A DNA stretch of 64,000 bases from Rhodoferax ferrireducens T118 (GCF_000013605.1 NC_007908.1:2852001-2916000); one strand, 5' to 3'; positions 1-9,538 are shown, counted from the first letter of the stretch. The notes: generated by a model from the letters alone, not told the origin. Numbers and translations are program-made.

Positions 1-866
1 CGGTTCGCGGAGCGGCCGAGGTTGGTCTTGAAACGTTCATCGGCTTCCAGATCGGGGCGCTCAATCACATCGTTGCAAAACCGCGTGAACTGGCTGTTGT
101 TGCCGCACGCAACCACCACCGGCCCGTCTTGCGCGTCGTAGACGCCGTAGGGCATGATGGATGGATGCTCGTTGCCGTAACGTGGCGGATCTTCACCTTT
201 GAGTAGCGCTTCCAGTCCGTAGTAGGCCGTGATCATCAGCCCGCAATCAAACAGCGCCATGCCAATGTGCCGCCCTTGACCCGTCTTCTGGCGCTCAAAC
301 AACGCGGCCAGGATGGCTTGGGCGGCATACATGCCGGTGAGCATGTCGACCACGGCCACGCCGAACTTCAACGGTGGCTGATTGGCCTCGCCATTGAGCG
401 CCATCAGCCCGGCCTCGCCCTGAATCACGAGATCGTAGCCGGGGCGAGCGGCTTCCGGCCCCTTGCGGTCGTAGCCCGTGATCGAACAGTAGATCAATTC
501 CGGATGCTGCGCGCTCAGCTGCTCATAACCGAGCCCCATTTTCTCGATGCCACCGAATTTGAAATTCTGAATCACGACATCGCATTTCGCTGCGAGTTCA
601 CTCGCAATTTCCTGGCCATCGGCGGTCTGCAGGTCAAGGGTGATTGATCGCTTGTTGCGGTTGACGCTATTGAAGTAGGCGGTCTCGGTCAAACCGATCC
701 GCAAGCCCCAATCGCGCGTGTCGTCGCCTCGTTCAGGGTGCTCGACTTTGATCACTTCTGCACCCAGATCCCCCAGCACCATGCCGCACCAGGGGCCCGC
801 CAGGACGCGGGAAAAATCGAGAACGCGCACACCCGCAAGCGGTAGCGAAGAATTTGTGTTCGGCAT
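1..866 (-). CDS. CaiB/BaiF family CoA-transferase (3' end beyond window)
   Basis: A formyl-CoA transferase-like class III CoA-transferase, which moves CoA between acids through enzyme-bound intermediates in the cytoplasm. The N-terminus translates as MPNTNSSLPLAGVRVLDFSR followed by an LAGPWCGMVLGDLGAEVIKVEHP block, the family's signature opening. About 288 codons are visible and the C-terminus runs off the left edge; the frame stays open to base 1. No strong ribosome site is seen before the ATG at 866. It is the last visible gene of the beta-oxidation operon and has no acyl-CoA ligase beside it, so it may activate the pathway substrate by CoA transfer. Family assignment is secure; the substrate is not known. 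Confidence 0.88.
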   Translation of the reverse strand, partial: MPNTNSSLPLAGVRVLDFSRVLAGPWCGMVLGDLGAEVIKVEHPERGDDTRDWGLRIGLTETAYFNSVNRNKRSITLDLQTADGQEIASELAAKCDVVIQNFKFGGIEKMGLGYEQLSAQHPELIYCSITGYDRKGPEAARPGYDLVIQGEAGLMALNGEANQPPLKFGVAVVDMLTGMYAAQAILAALFERQKTGQGRHIGMALFDCGLMITAYYGLEALLKGEDPPRYGNEHPSIMPYGVYDAQDGPVVVACGNNSQFTRFCNDVIERPDLEADERFKTNLGRSAN

Positions 867-925
867 GACTATTTCAATGATTCAAAAAGTTCTTTTACAG
901 TGGCAACAGACGGCAGTGATCGGCC

Positions 926-1732
926 TCAATGCGCTTGCGGCGCAGCGCTCAGCGCGACGAAATCCGGCGTGCGTTTGTCCAGGAAAGCGCCAATGCCTTC
1001 GGCTGCTTCATCGTCACCTTGCGACTCGACCATCAACTGCGCTTCAAGCTCCATTTGGGTATCCAGATCGGCACCGAATGCATTCGCGCAAAGCATCTTG
1101 ATTCGCGCGCTTGCTCGCGCCGGGCCAGTGGCAAGTCGCTCGGCCAAGGCGACGGCCTCATCCAGTGCTGCGCCCTTTTCAACAAGTCTGTTGACGGCTC
1201 CCATCGCGTGCAGACGCTCGCCCGTGATGCGGTCGCCGGTCAGACACATCTCCGTCAGCATCTGGCGCGAGACGAACTCTGACAGGAATGCGGTGACACC
1301 ACCGTCTGGCGTCAGACCGACTTTGACGTAGGTCACGGAGAAGAATGCATTTTGCGCCACCACCAGCATGTCACAAGCGAGCGCAATCGACAGCCCGGCA
1401 CCCGCCGCACCACCTTCAACGGCGGCGATCACCGGCTTGCTGCAATTGCGGATGGCGCGGATCAAATCGTGCAGGCCTTCCAGCCGCTCGCGCCGCTGTG
1501 CGGGTGCCATCGCGCGGCGCTTGGCAAGCTGGTTCAGGTCACCTCCCGAGCAAAAGAAATCACCAGCGCCGGTCAGCACGATGGCACGAACCCCGGCATC
1601 TGCCTGTGCCTCGGCCAGCGCCGCCGGCAACTCGGCATACAGTCCTGGCGTGATGGCGTTGCGCCTGGCCGGGTTGTTGTTGATCAGGATGCGGACCGCG
1701 CCTTCCTGTCGGCTCAATACGGCAGTGCTCAT
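926..1732 (-). CDS. Enoyl-CoA hydratase/isomerase family protein
   Basis: A 268-residue crotonase-fold protein, expected to hydrate 2-enoyl-CoA or act on a related acyl-CoA thioester in the cytoplasm. The oxyanion-hole segments are visible as the ADAGVRAIVLTGAGDFFCSGGDL region near residue 60 and the EGGAAGAGLSIALACDM region near residue 110. Length is normal for single-domain family members. Its ATG overlaps the stop of the upstream acyl-CoA dehydrogenase gene by four bases (ATGA), so the two are translationally coupled. By position it corresponds to PimE in the pimeloyl-CoA operon. The exact substrate cannot be read from sequence. Confidence 0.9.
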   Translation of the reverse strand: MSTAVLSRQEGAVRILINNNPARRNAITPGLYAELPAALAEAQADAGVRAIVLTGAGDFFCSGGDLNQLAKRRAMAPAQRRERLEGLHDLIRAIRNCSKPVIAAVEGGAAGAGLSIALACDMLVVAQNAFFSVTYVKVGLTPDGGVTAFLSEFVSRQMLTEMCLTGDRITGERLHAMGAVNRLVEKGAALDEAVALAERLATGPARASARIKMLCANAFGADLDTQMELEAQLMVESQGDDEAAEGIGAFLDKRTPDFVALSAAPQAH

Positions 1733-2874
1733 GCCGCCGTCTGCCTGCCCAGAGCGATGAAACGCTGTAGATGATGGTCTTCGTCGCCGAGTTGGTGATC
1801 GATCATGATCAGGCGTTTGGCGTAGTGGGCCAATGGCAACTCCCAGGTCATTCCGATGCCGCCATGCATCTGGATGCTCTCTTCGGCCACCAGCGCGCCG
1901 ATTCGCCCGATGCTGACCTTCGCAGCCGACAGCGCGCGCTCGCGCGTCAGTCGGTCCGCATCATCAAGCGCCGCGGCGGCATTGATCACGGCTGAGCGGG
2001 CCTGCTCGATCTCCAGCAGCAGGTCTGCCATGCGGTGCTGCAGCGCCTGAAAACTTCCGATGAAGACCCCGAACTGTTTGCGCGTGCGCAGGTAGTCGAG
2101 CGTGGCTGCCTTGGCCACCTCCATGGCACCGAGCGCCTCGGCACACAAGGCCAGCACACCACGGCCGATGGCGCGCTCCAAAGCGGCCAATCCCTGCCCC
2201 TCGACGCCCAGCAGCGCGCCGGGGTCGAGGGCCACGCCGTTCAAGCTCAATTCGGCGACCCGGCCACCGTCGATTGTCGGACAGCCACGCACCACCAGGC
2301 CCGGAGCTTTCGAAGACACCAGGAACAGTGAGATGCCGGCTTCGTCGCCGACCGCGCCCGCGGTGCGGGCCGAAACGACAAACAAGTCGGCCCGCTCGCC
2401 CTGCAACACGACCGCCTTGGCGCCGTTCAGCACCCAGCCATTGGCACTGCGTTCGGCGCGGGTCAGCACCCGGGCCAGCTCGTAGTGCGTGTCCGGTTCG
2501 TCATGCGCGAAAGCCGCGATGGTGGTGCCGCCAATGATGTCGGCCAGCACCGCCTTTTGTGCATCATTGCCCGCAGCGGCGATCGCTTCGCCCGCCAGCA
2601 CCGCGCTGCCGAGAAGCGGTTCAACCACCAGTCCGCGACCAAGCGCCTCAAAGACCACGGCGATGTCGAAACCGGCACCGCCGAAGCCGCCATCGGTCTC
2701 GCGAAACAAGGCGCCGATCACGCCCAGTTCGGCGAACTGCTGCCATATCTCGGGGCTGAAGCCATGAGCCGATTGGGCGATGCGATCCCGTGCCTCAAAA
2801 CTGTATTGCTCGGCGATGAAGCGGTTCAGGCTGTCGGCCAGCATGCGCCGTTCTTCCGTGTGTTCGAAGTTCAT
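1729..2874 (-). CDS. pimD: Acyl-CoA dehydrogenase, PimD-like (small subunit type)
   Basis: An FAD-dependent acyl-CoA dehydrogenase of 381 residues that would introduce the 2,3-double bond into an acyl-CoA. I start it at the ATG giving MNFEHTEERRML, because the longer frame would overlap the preceding gene; this leaves a 10-base gap. The N-terminal helical domain, the central beta domain and the C-terminal segment with QMHGGIGMTWELPLAHYAKR are in the usual order. It pairs with the next dehydrogenase upstream, as PimC and PimD do in pimeloyl-CoA degradation, where the two chains form a heteromer. The symbol rests on that synteny, not on measured substrate specificity. Confidence 0.82.
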   Translation of the reverse strand: MNFEHTEERRMLADSLNRFIAEQYSFEARDRIAQSAHGFSPEIWQQFAELGVIGALFRETDGGFGGAGFDIAVVFEALGRGLVVEPLLGSAVLAGEAIAAAGNDAQKAVLADIIGGTTIAAFAHDEPDTHYELARVLTRAERSANGWVLNGAKAVVLQGERADLFVVSARTAGAVGDEAGISLFLVSSKAPGLVVRGCPTIDGGRVAELSLNGVALDPGALLGVEGQGLAALERAIGRGVLALCAEALGAMEVAKAATLDYLRTRKQFGVFIGSFQALQHRMADLLLEIEQARSAVINAAAALDDADRLTRERALSAAKVSIGRIGALVAEESIQMHGGIGMTWELPLAHYAKRLIMIDHQLGDEDHHLQRFIALGRQTAA

Positions 2875-2884
2875 GTTCGTGCCC

Positions 2885-4093
2885 TCACAGTCCAAGAATC
2901 ATCTTGGAGATGATGTTTTTCTGAATTTCATTGGAGCCGCCGAAGATCGACAGCTTGCGGTTGTTGAAGTAGAGTGCCGCCGCGCTGGCTGCAGCCTCGG
3001 GGCCGACTTGCATGCCGGTGTAATCGTCTTCCAGCGCCTCGGTGATAAAAGGTCGCGCATAAGGCCCCATGGCGCGCCGGTTCAGCGACGATATCTCCTG
3101 TCGGATCTGCGTGCCGCGTATCTTCAGCATCGAGCTCTCGGCCCCTGGCACGCCACCACCCACGACAGCCGCGATCATGCGCAGGTTGGTGGTCTTCATG
3201 TTCTCAAGATCGATCTCAACACGCGCCATACGGGCTGCAAACGACGGATCCTCTGCCAAAGGCCGGCCGTTGCGCATCTGCTGTGCAGCGATACGCTTGA
3301 GTCGCTGAAGCGCCGCCACGGAGAGGCCCACGCCAGCGATGTTGGTGCGTTCGTAGGTCAACAGGTATTTGGCGCAGGTCCAGCCCTTGTCTTCCTCGCC
3401 GACCAGGTTTTCGGCCGGCACGCGCACGTCGGTGAAAAATACCTCGTTGACTTCGTGCACACCGTCGAGGGTGATGACAGGGCGCACCTCAACGCCGGGT
3501 GTCGTCATGTCAATCAACAGGAAGCTGATGCCTTCCTGTTTCTTGGCCTCGCGATTGGTGCGCACCAGGCAGAAGATCATGTTGGCGTGCTGGCCCAGCG
3601 TGGTCCAGGCCTTCTGGCCGTTGACAATATAGTGATCACCCTGTGCATCGTGGCCGCGCAGGGCGGTGGTGCTGACCGCCGCCAGGTCCGAGCCCGCGCC
3701 AGTTTCCGAGTAACCCTGGCACCACCAGTCGGAACCGTCGAGAATGCGCGGCAGCCAGTGACGCTTCTGCGTCTCGTTGCCAAACTTGATCAGGACGGGC
3801 CCCAGCATGTTGACACCGAAAGGAACAATGCGCGGCGCGCTGGCGAGGCAACATTCGTGCTCGAAAATAAATTTCTCGACCGCGCTCCAGCCCGGGCCGC
3901 CATACGCCACGGGCCAGTGGTTTGCGAGCCAGCCACGTGTATTGAGGATCGCATGCCATTCCTGCATGTCGGCCTTGGAGAGGTGCTTGCCATTGGCGAC
4001 CTTGTCGGACAGGCGGGCCGGCAGTTTGTCGGCCAGGAAAGTGCGCACTTCATTGCGAAAAATTTCTTCTTCCGGGGTGAAATTCAAATCCAT
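2885..4093 (-). CDS. pimC: Acyl-CoA dehydrogenase, PimC-like (large subunit type)
   Basis: A 402-residue acyl-CoA dehydrogenase starting MDLNFTPEEEIFRNEVRTFL; the longer open frame would run into the thiolase gene. The flavin and substrate region around WCQGYSETGAGSDLAAVSTT is intact, as is the C-terminal NEIQKNIISKMILGL, a typical family ending. Two adjacent acyl-CoA dehydrogenases of slightly different length between a thiolase and an enoyl-CoA hydratase match the pim operon order B-C-D-E. It probably acts with the following gene as a heteromeric dehydrogenase for medium-chain or dicarboxylic acyl-CoA esters. Family assignment is firm; the substrate is inferred from synteny. Confidence 0.85.
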   Translation of the reverse strand: MDLNFTPEEEIFRNEVRTFLADKLPARLSDKVANGKHLSKADMQEWHAILNTRGWLANHWPVAYGGPGWSAVEKFIFEHECCLASAPRIVPFGVNMLGPVLIKFGNETQKRHWLPRILDGSDWWCQGYSETGAGSDLAAVSTTALRGHDAQGDHYIVNGQKAWTTLGQHANMIFCLVRTNREAKKQEGISFLLIDMTTPGVEVRPVITLDGVHEVNEVFFTDVRVPAENLVGEEDKGWTCAKYLLTYERTNIAGVGLSVAALQRLKRIAAQQMRNGRPLAEDPSFAARMARVEIDLENMKTTNLRMIAAVVGGGVPGAESSMLKIRGTQIRQEISSLNRRAMGPYARPFITEALEDDYTGMQVGPEAAASAAALYFNNRKLSIFGGSNEIQKNIISKMILGL

Positions 4094-4104
4094 GTCAGCT
4101 CTCC

Positions 4105-5286
4105 TCAATAAATCTCGAACAGACCGGCGGCGCCCATGCCACCAGCGATGCACATGGTGACAACCCCGTATTTCGCACCGCGCCGTTTTCCTTCAATCAG
4201 CAAGTGGCCTGCGAGGCGCGCGCCGGTCATGCCAAAGGGATGCCCGATGGAGATCGCACCACCATTGACATTGAGCCGCTCATCGGGAATGCCGAGCCGC
4301 TGCTGGCAATAGATCGACTGGGAAGCGAAAGCTTCGTTGAGCTCCCACAGATCGATATCGTCCATCTTCAGACCGTGGCGCGCCAGCAGTTTCGGCACTG
4401 CGAACACCGGGCCGATTCCCATCTCATCGGGCTCGCAGCCGGCAACCGCCAGGCCACGGAAGGCACCCAGCGGCTGGAGGTTGGCGCGCTCCGCTTCCTT
4501 GGCCTCCATCATCACGCAGGCCGAGGCGCCGTCGGACAGTTGCGAGGCGTTGCCTGCGGTCACGAACTTGTCAGCCCCCATGACGGGCGCCAGCTTGGCC
4601 AGCCCCTCATAGGTGGTACCGCGACGGTTGCAGGTGTCGGCGTCCACCGTGACTTCGCGCTTGGATGCGACGCCTGTTTCCTTGTCGGTGACTGACATGG
4701 TGGTGGTACAGGCAACGATCTCGTCGCGGTAACGGCCGGCAAGCTGCGCCTCCTCGGTCTTGCGTTGACTCTCGGCCGAGAAGCGATCCTGGGCCTCACG
4801 CCCGATTCCGTAGCGGGTCGCCACGATGTCGGCAGTCTCGATCATCGACAGGTACAGCTCGGACTTGTGCATGACAATCCACGGGTCCATGCCGCTGTCA
4901 CCATCCTGCCTGGTGCGGATGTGCGAGATGCTCTCGACGCCGCCCGCGATCATGGCCGGTGCACCCTCGACGATGATGCGTCCCGCCGCCATCGCGATGG
5001 CCTGCAGCCCGGAGGCGCAGAAGCGGCTCACCGTGGCGCCAGCAATCGTGATCGGCAGGCCGGCGCGGATGATGGCTTGACGCGCCACATTGCGGCCGGT
5101 GGCGCCTTCCGGATACCCGCAACCGAGGATCGCGTCCTCGATCAGCGCGGGGTCGATGCCGGCGCGCTCCACCGCGGCGCGCACCGCGAAGGCTGCGAGC
5201 GTGGCGCCAGGCGTAATATTGAATTCGCCCCGGTGCGCCTTGGTCAGCGGCGTGCGGGCGGTAGAAACGATGACGGCTTCGCGCAT
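4105..5286 (-). CDS. pimB: Acetyl-CoA acyltransferase (thiolase), PimB-like
   Basis: A 393-residue thiolase II family enzyme, which cleaves 3-oxoacyl-CoA with CoA to release acetyl-CoA. The nucleophilic cysteine lies in the [12 protein letters not shown] segment near residue 89. The second-half motifs [19 protein letters not shown] and the C-terminal catalytic cysteine in [18 protein letters not shown] are both present. Length and domain order are those of a degradative thiolase. It sits 20 bases after the fused hydratase/dehydrogenase gene and 11 bases before the dehydrogenase pair, so co-transcription is expected. Start [13 protein letters not shown] is standard. Confidence 0.9.
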   Translation of the reverse strand: MREAVIVSTARTPLTKAHRGEFNITPGATLAAFAVRAAVERAGIDPALIEDAILGCGYPEGATGRNVARQAIIRAGLPITIAGATVSRFCASGLQAIAMAAGRIIVEGAPAMIAGGVESISHIRTRQDGDSGMDPWIVMHKSELYLSMIETADIVATRYGIGREAQDRFSAESQRKTEEAQLAGRYRDEIVACTTTMSVTDKETGVASKREVTVDADTCNRRGTTYEGLAKLAPVMGADKFVTAGNASQLSDGASACVMMEAKEAERANLQPLGAFRGLAVAGCEPDEMGIGPVFAVPKLLARHGLKMDDIDLWELNEAFASQSIYCQQRLGIPDERLNVNGGAISIGHPFGMTGARLAGHLLIEGKRRGAKYGVVTMCIAGGMGAAGLFEIY

Positions 5287-5306
5287 GATGTGTTCCTGAA
5301 ACGTGG

Positions 5307-7427
5307 TTATTCGGATTTATTGAGACTGTCGAAATTGGCGCCGCGTTCGACCAGCTCGACCAGCAACGGCGAGGGCTGCCAGAACAACGGGTCTTCTTTG
5401 GCGAACTCGCGGATGTCGGCCAGCACCTTGGGCAGGCCCAGCGTGTCGGCGTATTTCATCGGGCCGCCGCGATGGCGCGGAAAACCGTAGCCGTACAGGA
5501 AGGTCACGTCCACGTCGAGCGGGCGCAGCGCGATGCGCTGATGCACGACGTTGGCGCCTTCGTTGATCATCGCGGCCATGTAGCGGCGCATGATCTCTTC
5601 GTTGGTGAAGCTGCGCGGCGTGATGCCGGCCCGCGCGCGCTCGGCATCGATGATGGCCTCAATCTCGGGGTCGGGCGTTCCGGTGCGCGCGCCTTCGGGG
5701 TACAGGTAGTAGCCGCGGCCAGTCTTCTGGCCGAACCAGCCACGCTCGCAGATGCGGTCGGCAATCTGCACGTAACGTGCCCGCGGATCGCGTGTGGCCG
5801 CCTTGCGTTTTCGGGTGGCCCAGCCGATGTCACCGCCGGCCAGGTCAGACACCTGGAACGGCCCCATCGGGTAACCGAAGTCTCGCACGGCCTGGTCGAT
5901 CTGGTAGGGCGAGGCGCCGTCTTCCATCATGTAGTCGGCCGCCATGCGATAAGCCGCGAGGATCCGGTTGCCGATGAAGCCGTCGCACACGCCGGCCCGC
6001 ACCGGCACCTTGTGCAGCTTTTTCGCGAGTTCAAATGCGGTGGCCACGACGTCCGCCGAGACCTTGGCCGGGACCACGATTTCGAGCAACTTCATGATGT
6101 TGGCGGGCGAGAAAAAATGCAGACCCACGACGTCCGCTGGACGTGAAATGCTGGCGGCGATGACGTCGATGTCGAGATAGGACGTGTTGGTGGCCAGCAC
6201 CGCACCAGGTTTACACACGCGATCGAGTTCGGCGAAAACAGCCTGCTTGACCGCCATGTCCTCGAACACTGCCTCGATCACGATATCGGCTGGCGCGAGT
6301 GCGTCGTACGAGGTGCTGCCGACGAAGCGCGCCAGGTTGGCGGCCTTGGCATCAGTGGTCATGCGCCCCTTGGCGATCAGACCGTTGTAGACCTTTTCAA
6401 TATGGGCATGCCCGCGTGCCAGCGCCGCTTCGTCACGCTCGATCATCGTGACAGACAGGCCCGCATCGAGTACCGCCACCGCGATGCCGGCGCCCATCGT
6501 GCCACCGCCGACCACGCCGACATGCGCGATGGCGCGTGGCTTCGTGTTGCGAGTCTCGGGCGCTTTGAGCACTTCACGCTCGGCAAAGAAGGCGTGGATC
6601 AGTCCGGCGCGCTGCGCACTGTCCAGGCATTGCAGGAACAGCTCGCGCTCAATGCGCAGGCCTTCGTCGAAAGACTTGTCGAGCGCCGCCTCAACCGCCT
6701 CGACAATTTTCAGCGGTGAGAACAGGCCGCGTGACTTCTTGCCTGTTTCAGCGCGCACGGCCTCGATGCTGGCACGGTTCGCCTGCCGGTCGGAAAGCGC
6801 CTGGGCATCGCGCGTGCGGCGCACCGGGGCGTGCGTGGCCAGCAATTCCTGCGTGTACGCCAGTCCATCGGCGAGGATGTCATTGCTGTGTCCCAGCCGG
6901 TCAACCAAACCGAGCGCGTGCGCTTCTTCGGCACCCATGTGGCGGCCGCTGAGCATCAGGTCCAGGGCGGCTTTTGCACCGATCAAACGTGGTGTGCGTT
7001 GCGTGCCGCCCGCACCCGGCATCAGGCCGAGCTGAACCTCGGGTAGTCCGAGCTTGACATCAGTCGCCGCCAACCGGTAGTGGGCCGCGAGCGCGATCTC
7101 CAGTCCACCACCCAAAGCAGCGCCATGGATCGCTGCAACCACGGGCTTGCTGCAGGCTTCAATCCGGTTGCAGACATCGGGCAATGACGGCGGCAGTGGC
7201 GGCTTGCCGAACTCACGGATATCTGCGCCTGCGATGAAGTTGCGTCCTGTCCCGATGATGAGCACCGCTTGGACGGCTGGGTCTGCATCGGCTGCGTCGA
7301 TCGCCGCCACGATGCCGCACCGTACGGCCACACCCAGCGCGTTGACCGGCGGGTTATTGATCATGACGAGAAGAATGTTGCCGCGCAGTTCGCGGGCGAC
7401 GACTTCGGTGGACGGGTCCTGGCTCAT
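5307..7427 (-). CDS. pimF: Fused enoyl-CoA hydratase / 3-hydroxyacyl-CoA dehydrogenase (PimF/FadB-like)
   Basis: A bifunctional beta-oxidation enzyme of 706 residues. The first 190 or so residues form a crotonase domain ([20 protein letters not shown]). From about residue 300 an NAD-binding 3-hydroxyacyl-CoA dehydrogenase begins with the Rossmann motif [20 protein letters not shown], followed by two C-terminal dehydrogenase domains ([13 protein letters not shown] region and [17 protein letters not shown]). I chose the ATG at 7427 ([10 protein letters not shown]) because a GGAG lies about 10 bases upstream; the open frame extends 56 codons further without family similarity. It is the first gene of the operon, divergent from the IclR regulator. 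Confidence 0.9.
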   Translation of the reverse strand: MSQDPSTEVVARELRGNILLVMINNPPVNALGVAVRCGIVAAIDAADADPAVQAVLIIGTGRNFIAGADIREFGKPPLPPSLPDVCNRIEACSKPVVAAIHGAALGGGLEIALAAHYRLAATDVKLGLPEVQLGLMPGAGGTQRTPRLIGAKAALDLMLSGRHMGAEEAHALGLVDRLGHSNDILADGLAYTQELLATHAPVRRTRDAQALSDRQANRASIEAVRAETGKKSRGLFSPLKIVEAVEAALDKSFDEGLRIERELFLQCLDSAQRAGLIHAFFAEREVLKAPETRNTKPRAIAHVGVVGGGTMGAGIAVAVLDAGLSVTMIERDEAALARGHAHIEKVYNGLIAKGRMTTDAKAANLARFVGSTSYDALAPADIVIEAVFEDMAVKQAVFAELDRVCKPGAVLATNTSYLDIDVIAASISRPADVVGLHFFSPANIMKLLEIVVPAKVSADVVATAFELAKKLHKVPVRAGVCDGFIGNRILAAYRMAADYMMEDGASPYQIDQAVRDFGYPMGPFQVSDLAGGDIGWATRKRKAATRDPRARYVQIADRICERGWFGQKTGRGYYLYPEGARTGTPDPEIEAIIDAERARAGITPRSFTNEEIMRRYMAAMINEGANVVHQRIALRPLDVDVTFLYGYGFPRHRGGPMKYADTLGLPKVLADIREFAKEDPLFWQPSPLLVELVERGANFDSLNKSE

Positions 7428-7452
7428 ATCAGATGTCTCCAAATCAACATTG

Positions 7453-7468
7453 GTTCGCATAGCGGAAC
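7453..7468. promoter_or_regulatory. Candidate IclR operator 1
   Basis: GTTCGCATAGCGGAAC is an imperfect palindrome with outer arms GTTC and GAAC. TTCGCnnnGCGAA-like palindromes are common targets of IclR-family regulators in Burkholderiales, stated from general knowledge. It lies just upstream of the ribosome site of the PimF-like gene, a position fit for repression by roadblock. Confidence 0.45.
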
Positions 7469-7472
7469 ACAC

Positions 7473-7498
7473 GTTCGCAAAACATGTTTGAGGCGAAC
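7473..7498. promoter_or_regulatory. Candidate IclR operator 2
   Basis: A 26-base inverted repeat with perfect six-base arms GTTCGC and GCGAAC around a 14-base centre that itself contains AAACATGTTT. It is spaced about two helical turns from operator 1, so cooperative binding by an IclR tetramer is possible. Confidence 0.45.
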
Positions 7499-7760
7499 GA
7501 TACCTTATTTTTCGCTGATGATGTGAAAAATTTCGGTTCTTGTGATGAGAGCAGCCTGTCTTTGCTTTGAATGCGGGTCTGTTCCTTGTTGCCATCCAGG
7601 CGAGAAAGCTGTGGTTGTTAACTGGTTCAGACGCTACTTAATCCGCTCTGCGAAATCACCGTCCGCAAAATATTGACAATAGGGTTCCAAGTATGCAAAT
7701 ATGCAGTCCTGCTTACCTGAAATCGCGATCTGCTGCGACACAAATTAATGGAGCCGGTAC

Positions 7761-8567
7761 ATGGAAGATCAGATTCAGACGTTTAGCGATGACACGGTAG
7801 TCAAAGATCGGCAATTCGTGAACGCTTTGGCGCGAGGACTGGAGATACTGCGTTGTTTTCTCCCGGGAGAGAAGTACCTGAGCAACACGGAGTTGGCAAA
7901 GCGCACCGGGATGCCGAAACCGACCATTTCGCGGCTCACCTATACGCTCACCAAGCTCGGCTATCTCGGTTTTTCAGACGATCGAGGGCAATATCACCTT
8001 GGTTCGGGGGTACTTTCCCTCGGCAACTCCTTGCTTTCGAATCTCGATGTTCGCAAGCTGGCTCGTCCCGCGATGAGGGAACTTGCTGAGCATTCCCAGG
8101 CCAGTGTCGCCATAGGCATACGCGATCGCCTTGACATGGTGTATATCGAAACCTGCCGAAGCAGTTCGGCTGTCACGCTTCGGCGAGATGTTGGCTCACG
8201 CATCCCCATCGCCACGACGGCGATGGGCAAGGCCCTGCTGTGCGCGCTGTCGCAGACCGAGCGTGATTTCCTGATGGATCACATCCGCTTGGAGAATGAA
8301 GAAAAATGGCCGCAAATCAAGGCCAGTCTGGAACAAGCATTCAAGGACTACCAAGACCACGGTTTCTGCATCGCAGTTGGCGATTGGGAATCCAATATAA
8401 ATGCAGTGGGTGTGCCATTGATCGACCCGAATGGCGAAGAAATGATGGCTTTCAATTGCGGCGGCCCGGCCTTCTTATTGCCGCGTGATGCGTTGATGAA
8501 TGATCTCGGACCACGCTTGGTACAACTGGTCCACAACGTGGAAGTGAGCATGGGGCGTCATTCATAG
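7761..8567 (+). CDS. IclR family transcriptional regulator
   Basis: A 268-residue regulator with an N-terminal winged helix-turn-helix (residues about 25-85; LSNTELAKRTGMPKPTISRL is the recognition region) and a C-terminal IclR effector domain containing SRIPIATTAMGKALLCAL and a conserved GDWE segment. Such proteins sense small aromatic or carboxylic acids and control adjacent catabolic genes. It is transcribed away from the beta-oxidation operon across a 333-base control region with two palindromes, so it most likely regulates that operon and itself. Length and architecture are normal. The effector is unknown. Confidence 0.9.
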   Translation: MEDQIQTFSDDTVVKDRQFVNALARGLEILRCFLPGEKYLSNTELAKRTGMPKPTISRLTYTLTKLGYLGFSDDRGQYHLGSGVLSLGNSLLSNLDVRKLARPAMRELAEHSQASVAIGIRDRLDMVYIETCRSSSAVTLRRDVGSRIPIATTAMGKALLCALSQTERDFLMDHIRLENEEKWPQIKASLEQAFKDYQDHGFCIAVGDWESNINAVGVPLIDPNGEEMMAFNCGGPAFLLPRDALMNDLGPRLVQLVHNVEVSMGRHS

Positions 8568-8701
8568 TGTTCTGTCACATGAGTGTGAAATCCGCTCTTT
8601 GGACATAACATCGACCCCTGACAGGCCAAGCCGTCCTTGGGCACCCTCATCATTCACAGTGAAGTCTCAAATCCTCTCAAACCTGACCGGGTCATCTGAA
8701 A

Positions 8702-9517
8702 TTGCCAACTGAACCCAATTATTCAAAACGCCCAATCGGGGTGTTTGACAGCGGCATCGGAGGCTTGAGCATCCTCAAGGCCCTGCGCGCCGAACTCCCG
8801 CGCGAGGACTTTGTCTATATGGCCGACAGCGGCCACGCACCCTACGGCGAACGCGATGAGGCTCATGTCATCGCCCGCTCCAGCGCCATCACGACGCACC
8901 TGCTGGCGCAGTACGACATCCAGGCGCTGGTCGTTGCCTGCAACACCGCGACGGCGGCTGCCATTTCCACGCTGCGCCAGGCGCATCCCCTGCTCCCCAT
9001 CATTGGTCTTGAGCCGGCCCTCAAACCAGCGCTGGCGCTCAGCAAGACCCGACGCATCGGCGTCATGGCGACACGAAGCACGCTGGGCAGCGCCAAATTT
9101 GGCACCCTGGTGGCATCGCTGGCTGGTCAGGCGGAGTTCATGTGCCAACCCTGCGACGGTCTGGCAGACGCCATAGAGCGACAAGATACTACCAAAACAA
9201 TAGCGCTATGTGCTTATTACACGGGGGCTATAGGTCGATTTGGCATAAATGAAGGGGAAATCGACACGCTGGTGCTGGGCTGCACCCATTACCCGTTTGC
9301 CAGCGACACCCTGCGCCAGTTGCTGGGGTCAAGCGTGCAACTGATCGATACCGGTGAGGCGGTGGCGCGTCAGACCCGGCGCCTGCTGCCCAGCCCGTCC
9401 AGCGCTGACACGCCCGGCGCGTGCCGACTGCTCAGCACCGGTGACCCCAGCACCTTGCGCCATGCCGCCCACCACTGGCTGGGTCTGGACGAGCAGGTGA
9501 TTTCGGTGTCGATCTGA
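8702..9517 (+). CDS. murI: Glutamate racemase MurI
   Basis: Converts L-glutamate to D-glutamate for peptidoglycan in the cytoplasm. The 271-residue protein has the opening PIGVFDSGIGGLSIL, the first catalytic cysteine in VVACNTATAAA and the second in LVLGCTHYPF. The start appears to be TTG at 8702; the only in-frame alternatives before an upstream stop at 8684 are CTG and other weak codons, and no clear ribosome site is seen. Residues about 163-183 (TTKTIALCAYYTGAIGRFGI) are encoded by a copy of the dispersed repeat at 9188-9250, which fills the loop just before the second catalytic cysteine. The catalytic residues are unaffected. Confidence 0.93.
   Translation: MPTEPNYSKRPIGVFDSGIGGLSILKALRAELPREDFVYMADSGHAPYGERDEAHVIARSSAITTHLLAQYDIQALVVACNTATAAAISTLRQAHPLLPIIGLEPALKPALALSKTRRIGVMATRSTLGSAKFGTLVASLAGQAEFMCQPCDGLADAIERQDTTKTIALCAYYTGAIGRFGINEGEIDTLVLGCTHYPFASDTLRQLLGSSVQLIDTGEAVARQTRRLLPSPSSADTPGACRLLSTGDPSTLRHAAHHWLGLDEQVISVSI
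9188..9250 (+). repeat. Dispersed element copy A, inside murI
   Basis: Boxes: ACTAC at 9188-9192 (one mismatch to GCTAY), seven bases, ATAGC at 9200-9204, exactly 18 bases, GGGGGCTA at 9223-9230, then a right flank ending ATAAAT at 9250. It is read sense by murI without a stop or frameshift. Confidence 0.85.
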
Positions 9518-9538
9518 GCGCCCAACCATGCTCCCCGT

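Larger units (their letters stand above)
7428..7760. promoter_or_regulatory. Divergent control region between beta-oxidation operon and iclR-type gene
   Basis: This 333-base stretch has no gene. It holds two inverted repeats. One is GTTCGCATAGCGGAAC at 7453-7468, 26 bases from the operon start codon. The other has GTTCGC and GCGAAC arms at 7473-7498 around a central AAACATGTTT. Both share the half-site GTTCGC and are plausible IclR-family operators. A TTGACA at 7673-7678 could be the -35 box of the regulator gene, although no strong -10 follows. Assignment to the neighbouring regulator is inference. Confidence 0.55.

Noticed and set aside
1..866. Apparent frameshift in the CaiB-type gene
   Set aside because: It came from misplacing the start by one base; with the ATG at 864-866 the frame is continuous to the window edge and matches family residues at both ends.
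2780..4111. 443-codon plus-strand frame opposite the acyl-CoA dehydrogenase genes
   Set aside because: It shadows an intact acyl-CoA dehydrogenase; its translation shows no recognisable domain.
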